64,000 bases of DNA from Sclerotiophoma versabilis (Eukaryota > Ascomycota > Dothideomycetes > Pleosporales > Didymellaceae). Where the stretch lies: contig JAAROD010000033.1 in NCBI GenBank assembly GCA_012274445.1, positions 682,001 to 746,000 on the forward strand, in the 5' to 3' direction. Positions 47,026-58,436 of this stretch are shown here, piece after piece. A model generated the notes under the pieces. It had not been told where the DNA came from and searched no databases. It was given only the letters and a program-made list of their open reading frames with translations. Both the position numbers and the translations under genes were made by a program. Position 1 is the first letter of the stretch; every line of letters starts with the position of its first letter.

Positions 47026-48941
47026 ATGTCTGACCCCATCGCCGAAGCTGCGCAGAAGCACCCTGCGCCCGAGGGGCTTGTTTACACATACGGAACTGCT
47101 GGAGTAAGTCGAGCCCTGCGATGTATCCACAAGTCGGGATAGTTGACCACCGCATAGTTCCGCACCAAAGCGTAAGGCACTCTGTGTTGATACCCATGTT
47201 TGAGTACATCTCCGGCCCCGCAACGTCAAGCTGACCGCAGCAGCGATGTCCTCGACTCCGTTCTCACACGCGTTGGGCTCATCGCCGCCCTCCGGTCGCG
47301 AGCTCTGAAGGGCAAGTGGATCGGTGTCATGATTACTGCATCCCACAACCCGCCCGAGGACAACGGCGTGAAGCTTGTCGAGCCATTGGTATGTGCTATT
47401 GATGGACAATGTTGGATATTAGGCTGACCACATCTTAGGGTAACATGCTGCAAGTACGTTCCGCTAATCATATCTGACTGAGGAAAATGTAGAGAACCGC
47501 TCTAACACCGCTGCTTAGGAGGACTGGGAGGTCATCAGTACCGAGATGGCGAACAAGGTCTCCCCGGAACACGTCTCCAAATACTACCACAATATTGCGG
47601 CGAAGTTCAAAATCGACCTGAACACCCCCGCCCGCGTCGTTGTTGCTCGCGACACAAGAGCATCTGGAGCAAGGCTCCTTGGCTGCCTCCAGGACGGCCT
47701 TGCAGCCGCTGGTGCTGAAGTCAAGGAGTACGGCTTCCTGACCACACCTCAGCTGCACTACATGGTCCGCTGCTTGAACACCGAAGGCACAAAAGACGCG
47801 TACGGCACACCAACCGAGAAGGGCTACTACGAGAAGTTCGGTGCTGCTTTCAAGACTGCGCTGCGTGGCAAGAAGCCCTCGGGTTCCCTAACCGTGGATG
47901 GCGCCAACGGAGTTGGTGGGCCGAAGCTGAAAGAGCTGATCAAGTATCTGCCATCAAAGGAAGAGGGTGGTCTTGAGATCTTCGTCATCAATGACAACGT
48001 GATCAAGCCCGAGAGTTTGAATGTTGATGTGAGCTAGGCCGTCGAGATCGACCTGCGTATATTGGCTAATTGTGTTCCAGTGTGGTGCAGACTACGTCAA
48101 GACTAACCAGCGCGCCCCTCCCTCTTCCAAGGCAGGACCTGGCGACCGCTGCGCATCCCTTGACGGCGATGCTGATCGTGTCGTGTACTACTTCAAAGAC
48201 GAGCAGAACGTGTTCCGTCTTTTGGACGGTGACCGCATTGCTACTCTTGTAGCTTCTTTCCTCGGAGATCTTGTGCGCCAGTCCGGGCTTGCGGACTCGA
48301 TCAAGATCGGTGTTGTACAGACTGCGTACGCCAACGGAGCGGCCACAAACTACGTTGAACAGAACCTGAAGCTCAAGGTTGACTGCACACCTACTGGTGT
48401 CAAGTACCTTCATCACGCAGCGGAGAAGCTCGACATTGGAGTCTACTTCGAAGCTAATGGCCACGGTACTGTCATCTTCTCACACGACACTCTCGACACG
48501 ATTGAGAAGTATGAGCCTAGAAACCCTGGCGAGAAGGAAGCCAAGGAAGTCTTGCAGGCCTGCATCAACCTGATCAACCAGTCAGTTGGTGATGCGCTCT
48601 CTGATTTCCTGTTGGTCGAAGTCGTCCTTGCGCACAAGCACTGGGGACCCCAGGAGTGGCTCTCCACGTACACGGACCTGCCCAACCGCCTTCTCAAGGT
48701 GCTCGTCAACGACCGCACCATCTTCAAGACGACAGATGCTGAGCGCAAACTCACGAGCCCCGAGGGCGTGCAGGCACAAATCGACAAGGAGGTGCAGAAG
48801 GTCCGCCAAGGTCGATCGTTTGCCCGTGCCAGTGGTACCGAGGACGCTGTGCGTGTGTACGCTGAGGCTGCGACCAAGGCCGAAGCCGAAGACTTGGCCA
48901 GGAAGGTATCGGAGATTGTCAAGGCGGCCGGTGGCGCTTAG
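47026..48941 (+). CDS. PCM1: Phosphoacetylglucosamine mutase (N-acetylglucosamine-phosphate mutase)
   Basis: This enzyme converts GlcNAc-6-phosphate to GlcNAc-1-phosphate on the route to UDP-GlcNAc, chitin, N-glycans and GPI anchors. It is cytosolic and expected to be essential. Exons are 47026-47103, 47158-47171, 47244-47388, 47439-47453, 47519-48028 and 48081-48941, giving 540 residues, the family length. Exon 2 is only 14 nt (FRTK plus two bases) and exon 4 only 15 nt (GNMLQ). The phosphoserine loop [12 protein letters not shown] places the catalytic Ser at 64. The Mg-binding loop DGDADR is at 282-287. [15 protein letters not shown] near the C terminus binds phosphate. EANGHGT lies between. 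The acceptor before exon 3 is the tandem CAGCAG. Also known as AGM1 or PGM3 in other organisms. Confidence 0.95.
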
Positions 48942-49992
48942 AGAGCGAAGCGGATCAGCTACGACGAAGAGACGATGGTAAAACTAGATAAACAACTTCC
49001 TTGAGTGGGAGCTTGTGATGTGAAAAAAAAAGGGAGAGGAGATTTCATAAGCCTGTGGGTGCAGGTTAAAAGGGACGACTGGATGACTTGATGATAGACA
49101 AAAGCTTGGATATGGAGAACACAGGGCACTGGCATCATATGGCTGCATCCACAAGTGTTTTTGCTTTGTAACCCGTGACAGGCTCGCAACAGGCACAGTA
49201 CACCAAGATGGACATTGTTCCTCTTCCGTCCCAGGTACGTACGACTTGAGATTTTCTCCCCAAAGCGTGATGACCGAGACAGTCGTGCAGACCAAGCATC
49301 TCTACGACTGACTCACCGACAGATACTGCGTATCAGAGATCCCAGTGTGGACTCGGTGTGCGAGCAAGCAGAAGCCGTCTGAGCCAAAGCCAAGCAGTTT
49401 CGCAGTGCAATGCAGATTTGTGGCAACAGTGGCTGACCAGTTCGCACAGAGTTTGGTAGACGTATTCCTCAGCTGGACCAGGGCCAGGGCCAGGGGTGGG
49501 GCGTAAGCAACGGTGTGTGGTGGCGCGTCGTCACCAAATGAGAAGCTGAAACACGAGCGTCGACGAGGCTGACTGCGGATGTCGGCAATGTGCGCGGTGT
49601 GGGCAGCCAATGACAGGGCGTGGCTGGCCTCAATTCCACAGGTGCCTGAAACGGCATGCTACATGCGAGACACGGTGTGCAGGGCGGAAGCATGCAAGGG
49701 CTGGTGACAGGTCGCGGTGTTGGATGCGCTGTGCACGCACAGCTGCAGTCCGGCGTGGGCATGCGAGGCGGTCGCCTCTGGTCGACACGGGGCGGGGCGT
49801 GGCAGTGGCAGCTGCACTCCGCAAAAGCGAGCGTCGATCGCCTCCTGAAGGGGGAAGACGGCCTTGGCTGAGCAGAGACGGCGGGCCCCTGGGTCGAAAA
49901 TAGGGTCGCGGTCAAGCGTCGGCGGGTGCGCGGCGGCAGGGTGGGTAGGGCGAGGGCCAGCGGGCCAGTCACACGGCGGCGGGGGTCGTGTG

Positions 49993-50022
49993 GTGGATGT
50001 GGACGTGGACGTGGACGTGGAC
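49993..50022. repeat. Tandem hexamer GTGGAC, five copies
   Basis: Five head-to-tail units, the first reading GTGGAT. It lies in the spacer upstream of the channel gene. Confidence 0.85.
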
Positions 50023-50220
50023 GCGGAGCATGCCAGACCCTGCGCGCGCGGCGTCTTCCCTTGCCAGTAAATAACGGGCGCGTTAAGCTTCCTCGAACGC
50101 CGATTGCTTCCTGCCTTTCTATCGCCTACCCAGGCACGCTCTTTGCAGCAGCCGATCGTGCACCTCCTCTGTACCCGTGACCCTCTGCTGCTTGCTGCGA
50201 CGCCTGCAGCTTCACTGAAC

Positions 50221-50260
50221 CACGCCGAGCCACGCTGAACCACGCTGAACCACGCTGAAC
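50221..50260. repeat. Tandem 10-mer CACGCTGAAC, four copies
   Basis: Three identical copies follow one diverged copy. They lie about 165 bp upstream of the channel start codon, probably within the promoter or leader. Confidence 0.85.
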
Positions 50261-50425
50261 CCTCTCTGCCACCCCTCCAGCCGTTCTGCGCCGCCGCCGA
50301 GCACCCTTCACGAACACGCGGCATGTGCTGAGCGCCTCCCTCGCTCGACGCTCGTCACATACCCGCCTCTGCCCGCCTGCACACGCTCCCACGCTCGCTC
50401 GCCCACCACGCCCACCACGCCCACC

Positions 50426-53385
50426 ATGGCCTCGATGCTGCCGAAATGGCTGCTCTCGCGGGACGAGAGCATCGGACAGAAGTTCGAGAACATCATGAAC
50501 AACGACCCCTTGGGCTCCCAGGTGCGCTCCACGTCGACAGCTGCCTATGCGCTCCACTGACAGTGTCCTGCAGGTGCAAGCAGACTCGGTCACCATCGCC
50601 ATTGGCACTTCCCTCGGCATCACCGCCGCCATCTTCCTCGTCTTTCTGCTGCTGCGCCCTTTCAACACCATCGTCTACGCCCCCCGCCTGCGCCACACGG
50701 ACGAGAAGCACCGACCGCCGCCGCTCGACAAGTCGCTGTTCGCCTGGTACAAGCCCGTCTTCAAGACAAACGAGGACTACTATGTCGACCGCATCGGCCT
50801 GGACGCAACTGTCTTCCTCCGCTTTTCCCGTATGTGCCGCAACATGTTCCTCACCCTGGCCGTCTTTGGCTGCGGCATTGTCATTCCCGTCAACATCATA
50901 TACTCGATCAGACAGGGCAGGATCAGCCAGAACTTGGGCGACGAGTCCAAGTACATCTTCGTCATGATGACTCCCCAACAGCTGTCCGGCCAGGTCTTCT
51001 GGGCCCATGTCGTGGTCGCCTATCTCTTCGACATCATCGTGTGCGCTTTCTTGTGGTGGACCTACCGAGCCGTCCACCGTCTGCGCCGCACTTACATGGA
51101 GAGTCCCGAGTACCAGAACAGCCTGCACGCGAGGACCTTGATGATCACCGACGTCAGCAAGAGCTACCGCAGCGACAACGGCCTGGTGGAGATCACCGAC
51201 AGTGTCAAGACTACCCCAGAGGTCCCGCGCACAACCATTGGCAGGAACGTCAAGGACATCCCAGACCTCATTGAAGCCCACGAGGAAGCCGTCATGGAAC
51301 TGGAGGCGGTACTTTCAAAGTACCTGAAGAACCCTAATCAATTACCCGCCGAGCGCCCGCTATGCACGCCCTCCAAAAAGGATCCCGAGTTCACGGACAA
51401 GAAGCAAAAGGTGGACGCTATCGACTACTTGACTGCGAGAATCCAGCGTTTGGAGCTGAAGATCAAGGAGGCTCGCGAGACTGTCGACAACAGGGACGCC
51501 ATGCCTTTCGGCTTCGCCAGCTACGAGACCCTCGAATCTGCACACATCGTTGCATTTGCAGCACGCCGTAAGCACCCCCAAGGCACCACTGTCCGCCTTG
51601 CTCCCAAGCCGAAGGACATCATCTGGAAGAACTTGCGCCTAGACCCAAAGCAGAGGCGGTGGCGACGCTTCGTCATGAATCTGTGGATTACTCTGCTTAC
51701 CGTCCTGTATTTCATCCCAAACGCTGGTATTGCTATCTTCTTGTCCAAACTCAGCAATCTGGCTTCCTTTTGGGATGCTTTCAAGACGGAGATGGCTAGA
51801 AACCCTAAGTTCTGGGCTGTCGTGCAGGGTATCCTTGCCCCAGCATTGACTTCGCTGTTCTACTACTTCCTGCCCATCATCTTTCGCCGCCTGTCGATCA
51901 AAGCTGGTGACCAATCGAAGAGCTCTCGCGAGAAGCATGTTCTGCATCAACTGTATGCCTTCTTCGTCTTCAACAACCTGGTAGTCTTTTCCATCTTTTC
52001 GGCCGTCTTCCAGATCATCATGAGTGCCTTGGCGGCACGCCAGGGCGATGCAAGCTTTACAGCAGTCGTCAGGTCCATTGAGCCCTTCCAGCAGCTCATG
52101 GGCGCACTCTGCAATGTCTCAGCCTACTGGGTCACCTGGCTCGTCCAACGCAACCTCGGTGCGGTCATAGACTTATCGCAGGTTGTCAATCTGGCTTGGG
52201 GTTCTTTCTCGCGCAAGTTCCTGAACCCCACGCCCCGCGAACTCATCAAGCGAACTGCCCCACCTCCGTTTGACTACACGAGCTACTACAACTACTTCCT
52301 GTTCTACTCGACGGTCACTCTGGTCTTTGGATCATTGCAACCGATCACACTTGTTGTCACTGCATTCTACTTCACCTTGGATTCCTGGATGAAGAAGTAC
52401 TTGTTGATGTAAGTGTATAGCATCTCTGCTTCTTCCGCCAAAGCTAACCAACCGCAGGTACGTTTTCTGTACCAAGAACGAGACAGGAGGCCTCTTTTGG
52501 CGCGTGTTATTCAATCGTATGCTATTTGGCGCCTTTCTGGCGAACGTTATCACCGCATGCCTGGTCGCTACCAAAGGTGGTACTTCGCAATACATGATGG
52601 CGGCTGCTATGGCTCCTCTGCCATTCCTCCTTCTTGGCTTCAAGCTTTACTGCAAGAGGACCTACGACCACTCTATGAAGTACTATACCCACGGCAACAC
52701 AAATAAGGGCACCGAGGCCCAGACTCCGATCGACAAGGAGTCACGGAGACGTGACCGCGTCGCAACCCGCTTCGGACACCCTGCCCTCTATCAGAAGCTG
52801 ACCGTACCTATGGTTCACGAGAAGAGCAAGCATCTCCTCGCCGAAGTCTACCGCGGGCGCCTCGACGGAGACATTGGCGACAATGCTGCGTTCGGTGACG
52901 TTTATTCGATGAAGCGTATGAGCAAGGAAAACCCTGGCAAGATCGCAACGTCAGCAGCTAGTCCGTTCGAGTTTGTTTCAGAGAACAACATGGACTATGA
53001 AAACTTCAAAGATCGCTCCGAGTTCAACTCCGATCGCGGGTCCATGTACGGTGACAGCAGCCGCCCTGACTCGCCATCGACACTCTGGGGCGAAGACGGC
53101 CGTGGACGGTCATCAAGTCGCGGAAGCACAGCGGTGGGTGACGAGACTGGCGTTACCTACCCAGCAGGCTACCACCAGACGCCCAGCAACTTGAGGGAGT
53201 ACAGTCCTAGTCCGGAACCGGGGTTGCGCCATATTGAAAGCAACTCAAGCCAGCCGTACCAGATCCACGACAACCACAATCTACTGAGTGGCGCCGCGCC
53301 CATGGGGCATCAGGCGCCAAGTGCGTATACACCATACAGCCCAGAGAGGGATGGCGAGGGGAGAAATGACTATTTCCGAAAGTAG
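50426..53385 (+). CDS. OSCA/TMEM63-family channel-like protein (Rsn1/Phm7, DUF221)
   Basis: Members form mechanically or osmotically gated cation channels; fungal ones sit in plasma membrane or cortical ER. Exons are 50426-50521, 50574-52408 and 52458-53385, giving 952 residues. Transmembrane segment 1 (SVTIAIGTSLGITAAIFLVF, residues ~37-56) is followed by FAWYKPVFKTNEDYYVDRIGLDA, TM2-3, and a cytosolic loop with DVSKSY and RIQRLELKIKEARE. The core then begins at RRFVMNLWITLLTVLYFIPN and contains LAPALTSLFYYFLPIIFR, FFVFNNLVVFSIFSAVF and GSLQPITLVVTAFYFTLD. The last ~250 residues are a hydrophilic tail rich in Ser, Asp and Gly. Introns are 52 and 49 bp. All phases agree, and ATG 50426 has a good context. 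Confidence 0.93.
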
Positions 53386-54224
53386 ACGGACAGCGTTCGT
53401 TCAGACGATTCTTTTTTTTTTTAAAGTGTTTAGACCGATTGGAGCGTTCCATAGGTATGGTATGCCAGGCATGGCGGCGGATCTTTTGCATCTAGATGGC
53501 GTTTAGAGCTCGCATGGAGCGACTCGACAGACTCGGTGTCTGCTTCCCTTTGCATATTATTGGCATTAGCGTAGCGTAGCGTAGTGGAGCGTAGTGTAGT
53601 GTGGTGTATCAAGCATTGCCTCTTTCGCATTAGAAGGCACAGCAGTCCACGCTTTACAGTGTTCAACCACGATACAATGATCTAGGCTGGTGTCAAGTGA
53701 AGAAACATTCAGACCGCAATGTTAGCACACACTCTACACTCCCTTCCATCTCTAACCCAACCTCACCAGCAGTGCCTCGTCGATGTGTCTGCATCCTTCC
53801 CAATCCGAGTCCAGCCCCACACATCTCGCCTCGATAACTCGCTTGTTGAGCTTCTGCTGGGCATACCCTACGAATACCGTGTGGTCGTGGACGATGATCG
53901 GGCTGGTTGTGGTTCGCTGGTAATGGGAAGGCCAAGAACCATCCCCGTTGTTTTGTAAGCGTGTGGCTTCTCGCATCCGGCTTCCAAAGCCCAAGCGTGC
54001 CGAGCGCAATCACGTTTCTGACGCGCAGAAATTTACTCATTGACGGGAAATTGTTACAGTGGAGAGAGCTCAATGCATTTTTTTTGACTACGGGGCTTTC
54101 TGGGGATGTGGCTGCCCTGGATTGCTTTTGAAGGTGGCTGATCGGAACGGCTCGGACACTGCTTCCAGGTTGGTTTGTACGACAGCATGCATGTACTCGA
54201 AAGCCCACTGGTAGATTTCATCAT
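53386..54224. other. Convergent spacer between the channel and CorA-like genes
   Basis: It includes a T11 run near 53411, a GTAGC-type short repeat at about 53568-53612 and opposing small frames. A minus-strand frame at 53693-54208 and another at 53752-54009 overlap and show no domain. I call no gene here. Confidence 0.45.
53568..53612. repeat. Imperfect GTAGC/GTAGT pentamer repeat
   Basis: A short tract of pentamer units (GTAGC, then GTAGT variants) in the spacer after the channel gene. Confidence 0.7.
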
Positions 54225-56212
54225 CTACATTGTGACTGCGGATCTTTGGAGTTCGAGCTTCCGCACTCTTGCTTTGAGATGCTGGCTTTGGCGTCTCATC
54301 CGTTGCCATCCCAGCCAGACACCGAATACAACAATCGTCAGCGGTACAGCGGCAACTAAGAGAATCCACCATTGGCCAGAGACTTGCAGTTCCTTGCCAC
54401 CAAAGTCGAAGAGATTTGTGCTCACAATTGTGCACACGAATGTGCCAGGAAGGAACAGCATCGTGACTGCTGCAATTGTTATCATTGAAGCTGAGTCGCG
54501 CTGCGTCTGCTCCGCAATTCTGGCCGTGTCGGCAGCCGTACGCTGGTTCGCAAGATGAAACAACTGGCGTGAATCGTCAGATCCAACGCGTGTCCTTGTC
54601 AAGACCTTAGTGGTGCTTACCAAGTTGATGCGAGTCTGCGTTCGATCGTGATATACTTGCGTCCATCGTACGCATATGTCACATTGGGAAATGAGCGCCT
54701 CGAAACACTCCCCTACATCCCTTTCCTGTCAATGGGCCAATTTGAGCTTCGTTTTTCGCTGGTTTTGACATATGTATTGTGGAGGAAGCGAAGCTGCGCT
54801 AGAAGATCTTCACAATCTTGTCGTAGACCGAGCCAGTGCCGTACCATTTTGTGCAAAATACGTGTGGCGCTGTCAAAGTCAACTTCTTCTCTGTTGTCTG
54901 GGTGTCCGAGGGCCTGATAGAATTTCGCGGTATAGAACTCGTCCGTGTCAGCTCTATCATGCTTCTCCTTATGTGCTGCAGACTGATGCTCAACATCGCT
55001 CTTTTCGCGTCTCTGCGCGCTCTTCAGTACGGATCCTGTCACACCTCTCGTGTCACACGGGTACTTTGACATATCGTGTGAGATGGCATCATCTCCATTC
55101 TTTCTCGTCAGAGGTTTTTCGAACCTTTCCTCCTGTTCTAGCCGTCAGTGACGATGATACTGTAGGCCGAGGCTAGTCTTACAAGCTGAAGCAGCATGAT
55201 GCGTCGCTGACCTATGTCGAACTGCCATTGCTTTAGACTATCATCTGCCACCAGGGTGTCGATAAAGAAATCTCTATGGAGAACAGGGCGCCTCTCCTTG
55301 TGCCGGAAGATAGCTTCCAGTCTATCACGTGCACCGGAGGGATAATTGATGCAGAAGTAGGTAGTGTGTTTTTCCGATCGTATGGCGTGAATGAAACTGA
55401 CGCCTGTGTCCCACCCACATCGATATTGGTAGCAAATTTCTGATGGCGGTCATTAGATATCAGTATTCCTGGCACGTCTCAAGCATACCAAATGAACTCA
55501 GTCGTCCGTCGTTATCGTAGTGTAAGTACCGTTGGTTGCCCATCTTGGCCCAATAACTTTCCTCGGAGTAGAGGTTGCACAGAAGGATTCCAGACAACCC
55601 AGCTCTACGAAGGATTTGGACGGTTCTTGGACGAGGGCTGAAGTTGCCAGGAAGCCAACCTGAGTTGCTTTTGAGGGTATTGATGAAGCTACGTGATAGC
55701 GGTCAGTGTGTACCCAATTGTCCCTCCACATGGTTTCAACGAAGTACGAGTTCTGCGTGTTTCGTCACTTACCACACTCGCAAAGGAGAGGGCATCTATT
55801 TTGCTAAACGTCAAGCGTCGCTATGATACAATGTCAAGGCAGTTCACTCACCTCCATTATAAGCGACAAATCATCATCGTTGAGGTTGCGAGGCCATTCT
55901 CATGAATTGTTAGTTTTTGTGACACTCCATTACAACCTTCGAGTTCATACTCAAGTCAGTGCCATCACCGTGAAGGACATCAACCTCGACGCCTTCTCCT
56001 TTTGCGTCCTGACTCAGTTGCAAGCCCCAAGTAATGAGCGATCCGTCTTCAAGATCTGGGCGGCTACACTGAAGCGATTCGGCATCTAAGTCGTGTTGTT
56101 GCCAATGCGCCTCAGGCCACTGCTGCCATTTGACGTTTTTTCGTCGATCGATTCGATCAGATCGTCGCAAGAGCGGTACTTTCGGCTCCAGTGTGCTAGC
56201 TTTAGATGCCAT
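54225..56212 (-). CDS. CorA-like membrane protein of fungi (Mg2+/Zn2+ transporter superfamily)
   Basis: Eight exons on the minus strand: 55951-56212, 55852-55898, 55773-55795, 55489-55688, 55183-55439, 54770-55132, 54621-54725 and 54225-54563, totalling 531 residues with every phase consistent. The cytosolic part carries CFINTLKSNSGWLPGNFSPR, SYWAKMGNQRYLHYDNDG, ICYQYRCGWDTGVSFIH and CINYPSGARDRLE, motifs I know from fungal CorA-like proteins. A helical stretch with LLAQLRFLHNTY leads to two C-terminal membrane helices (MITIAAVTMLFLPGTFVCTI and WWILLVAAVPLTIVVFGVWL). The loop between them has no GMN, the canonical CorA selectivity signature, so metal transport is uncertain. Introns are short (44-84 bp) and some exons tiny (23 and 47 nt). 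Six-frame reading shows it only as fragments. Confidence 0.85.
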
Positions 56213-56739
56213 AGTATGAGCGTGACAATAAGAGACGGTCCATGTCATGAGTAGTTGTGAGAAGGCTGACAGGCTGAGGGATCCCACCTTCCTTTTTCGG
56301 GCCTAGTTTGTTGGGGGCCAGAAAGACATCACAATCAAGAATGCGTTGTTTCCAAGTTTTAAATCTGGCGAGCTGGAGGCCTTGCTTAGACGTAATTAAG
56401 TATGCTACCAGAAGGCTTGCAGAGATGAGGGTGACGAGAAGATGCAGCCTTAGTCCACACGCTTTTACCTTAAAAGATGAAAGATGAAAACATCTGTAGA
56501 AGCGACGGAGTAGGACTTTTCTACTTTCCAGGCGCCGTTTCCTCCTTTTTGTTTCCTTACTTCACCGGAATCCTCGTCTTCGTCCACATAACGTAGCCTG
56601 TCGACGCTAGGCCTAGAAGAAACTGGAATAATACTTCAAGTGTCTATTCAAATTTGAACTTTTAAACTAGCAGAAAAATTCCTGATATATTTGTTCTATA
56701 CTGTTGCCATTTCTATTGCTGATTATGTCTCTAGCGTTT
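56213..56739. other. Spacer between the CorA-like and UNC93-like genes
   Basis: The left part is the CorA-like promoter; the right part, AT-rich from about 56600, is the 3' end of the UNC93-like gene. No gene is seen. Confidence 0.5.
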
Positions 56740-58436
56740 CTATGCTTTGGCATCGACATTTATAGCAGCGATCTTGCTTTCCGCACGTTCTTGTTCTTCA
56801 GCAAGAATACGATCAGCTGGAATTTGATCAGGAGTTTGGTTCACCAGTACCAGCATCGGACCAAAGGCTACAGCCATCAGAGCGAATGTGACACAGAACC
56901 CGATGAGTGGGCTAGTCTTGATCTGAGTGTTCATACCATATGAAATGGCCTGACCGACGGCTTCGAGGCAGCGGAATGCGGCTCCGTTGCGAACGTTTGC
57001 TGTGCATGGTTAGCATTGGCTTGAGCATCAAAAAGTCTCAAGATGACCTACCTTGTGCATCGGTTGCAAACGAAGACAGCAGCCAGTACATGTACGACTG
57101 CGACAGTGGGCCAGTTGTCTGCACGAAGAAATATGGTAGAAAAGATCGTGCATAGAGACCATCCTCCCAATCGATCTTGCCTGGGTTGTGACTGTTGAAC
57201 CTGGCCTGCATGACGATAGACCAAATGTAGACTCCCAGGTTTAGGATAACGACCATGAACAAGCCAGCTTGTGCCCGTCGTCTTTGGCTCAGATTCTTCA
57301 TGTCAAGAACGAAACCAAGAGCAAAGCAGCCGATGATGCAGAAGAAAGGCGATACGAGCGATGACAGCGCACGAGCTCGAACGCTGAAGTAAGTCCCCAG
57401 GTAGGTTGACCATGTGCCACTGTGGACAAGGTCAGTAAAGCAGTAGTCGACACCTGAGAGTTTCGCTTACCTGTAAAAGAACGACCAGACCGCCCACAGA
57501 GCAGAGAGTAAGATCAGCTGCGAAGTCATGGTAACCTTGATCATCTTGAACTCTGTCTTGGTGGACAGCTTTTCTGATACAAGAATGCGTGTGCCATCGG
57601 ATCTGACCACACGCTCGAGGGGCGAGATAAGGAATGCAAACGGCAGAGCCATGCATTCGATGATCAAGAAGGCAATGTAGGTATCAGGAGTGACACCGCC
57701 ATTTGCTCCCTTGATATGGTTCTTGGAGAGACTTGAGTGTGTCAGCGACTGCGTACAAGAATCATTTATGCAGCACTCACTTGATGGCGCCTCCTACCAG
57801 TTGCCCGAGGTTTCGAGCAACGATCCATAAGGCCAGGTACTTGCCGCGAGAGTTCGATGGTGCGAGCGACATGATGGTTCCACTCTCCGCGACATACCAG
57901 GTTCCTGTTCCGATACCAGTGAAGAAGCCACCAAGGATCAAGTACCACTGGTTACCGAACTTGCTGTTGCAGTAGTATGACGAACCTCGGATAGGGAAGG
58001 AGCAGGCACCGATAACAAGGGACCACTTCGTACCCAGCTTGTTCACAATTGGTCCGCCCAGCGCACAACATAGTGCTAACATGGTGTAATTGATGGCGGT
58101 GGCAATGTTCGATGTTTGAGGAGTCGCAAGACCACCTCCACCAAGGCCTGGAGGTTGTCAGGTTGTGGTTTCGAGTTGCTTCCTGAAGCACACACCAGCA
58201 ATAGCGTCAGCCATGGCAGGACCACAGAAGGCCTGAACACTAAGCAGCAGCATCTGTGTCAAGCTATGCTGCCACACGCGCTTCCAAAGAGGAACTGTCC
58301 TCTCATACTCCTCCATGTTGATTCTCTCATCCGCGTACTCGGCAAGAGCAGTGACAGGATCGTTGCCCTTTGTGCGGAGAGCATTGTCGTTGACGCCAGC
58401 ATGAGTGTTGGGTGGAGCAGTGTCAAACTCAGACAT
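56740..58436 (-). CDS. UNC93-like MFS transporter
   Basis: Fungal UNC93-like proteins (as in fission yeast C922.05c) are 11-12 helix major-facilitator proteins of unknown cargo. Exons are 58196-58436, 57781-58147, 57471-57731, 57052-57419 and 56740-56999, giving 498 residues, the usual size. Motifs in order: LLLSVQAFCGPAMADAIAG (helix 1, closed across intron 1), GLATPQTSNIATAINYTML, GACSFPIRGSSYYCN, the GGFFTGIGTGTWYVAESGTI motif that marks the family, SRGKYLALWIVARNLGQLVGG, and a central cytosolic loop with ERVVRSDGT. The second half has SFLPYFFVQTTGPLSQSYMYW and VGQAISYGMNTQIKTSPLIG. Introns are 48-53 bp. The start ATG 58436 is preferred to one 54 bases upstream. It diverges from the amadoriase gene. 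Confidence 0.9.

Larger units (their letters stand above)
48942..50425. other. 1.5-kb GC-rich spacer and channel-gene leader
   Basis: The left ~400 bp form the mutase 3' region. The remainder is GC-rich and carries short tandem repeats (listed). Chance frames, such as 49659-50324 on the minus strand, are low-complexity and opposed by equally long frames on the other strand. I see no supportable gene. A 9-mer, CCCACCACG, is repeated directly before the channel ATG at 50426. Confidence 0.5.

Noticed and set aside
46458..47033. 191-codon plus-strand frame before the mutase
   Set aside because: Ser/Leu-rich, no domain, overlaps the mutase start out of frame; more likely promoter and leader DNA.
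49659..50324. 221-codon minus-strand frame upstream of the channel gene
   Set aside because: Low-complexity, includes the tandem repeats, and has comparable frames on the other strand; no domain.
54225..55731. Pseudogene interpretation of the CorA-like locus because it appears as several short frames
   Set aside because: Seven GT..AG introns with matching phases join all fragments into one 531-residue protein with no stop.
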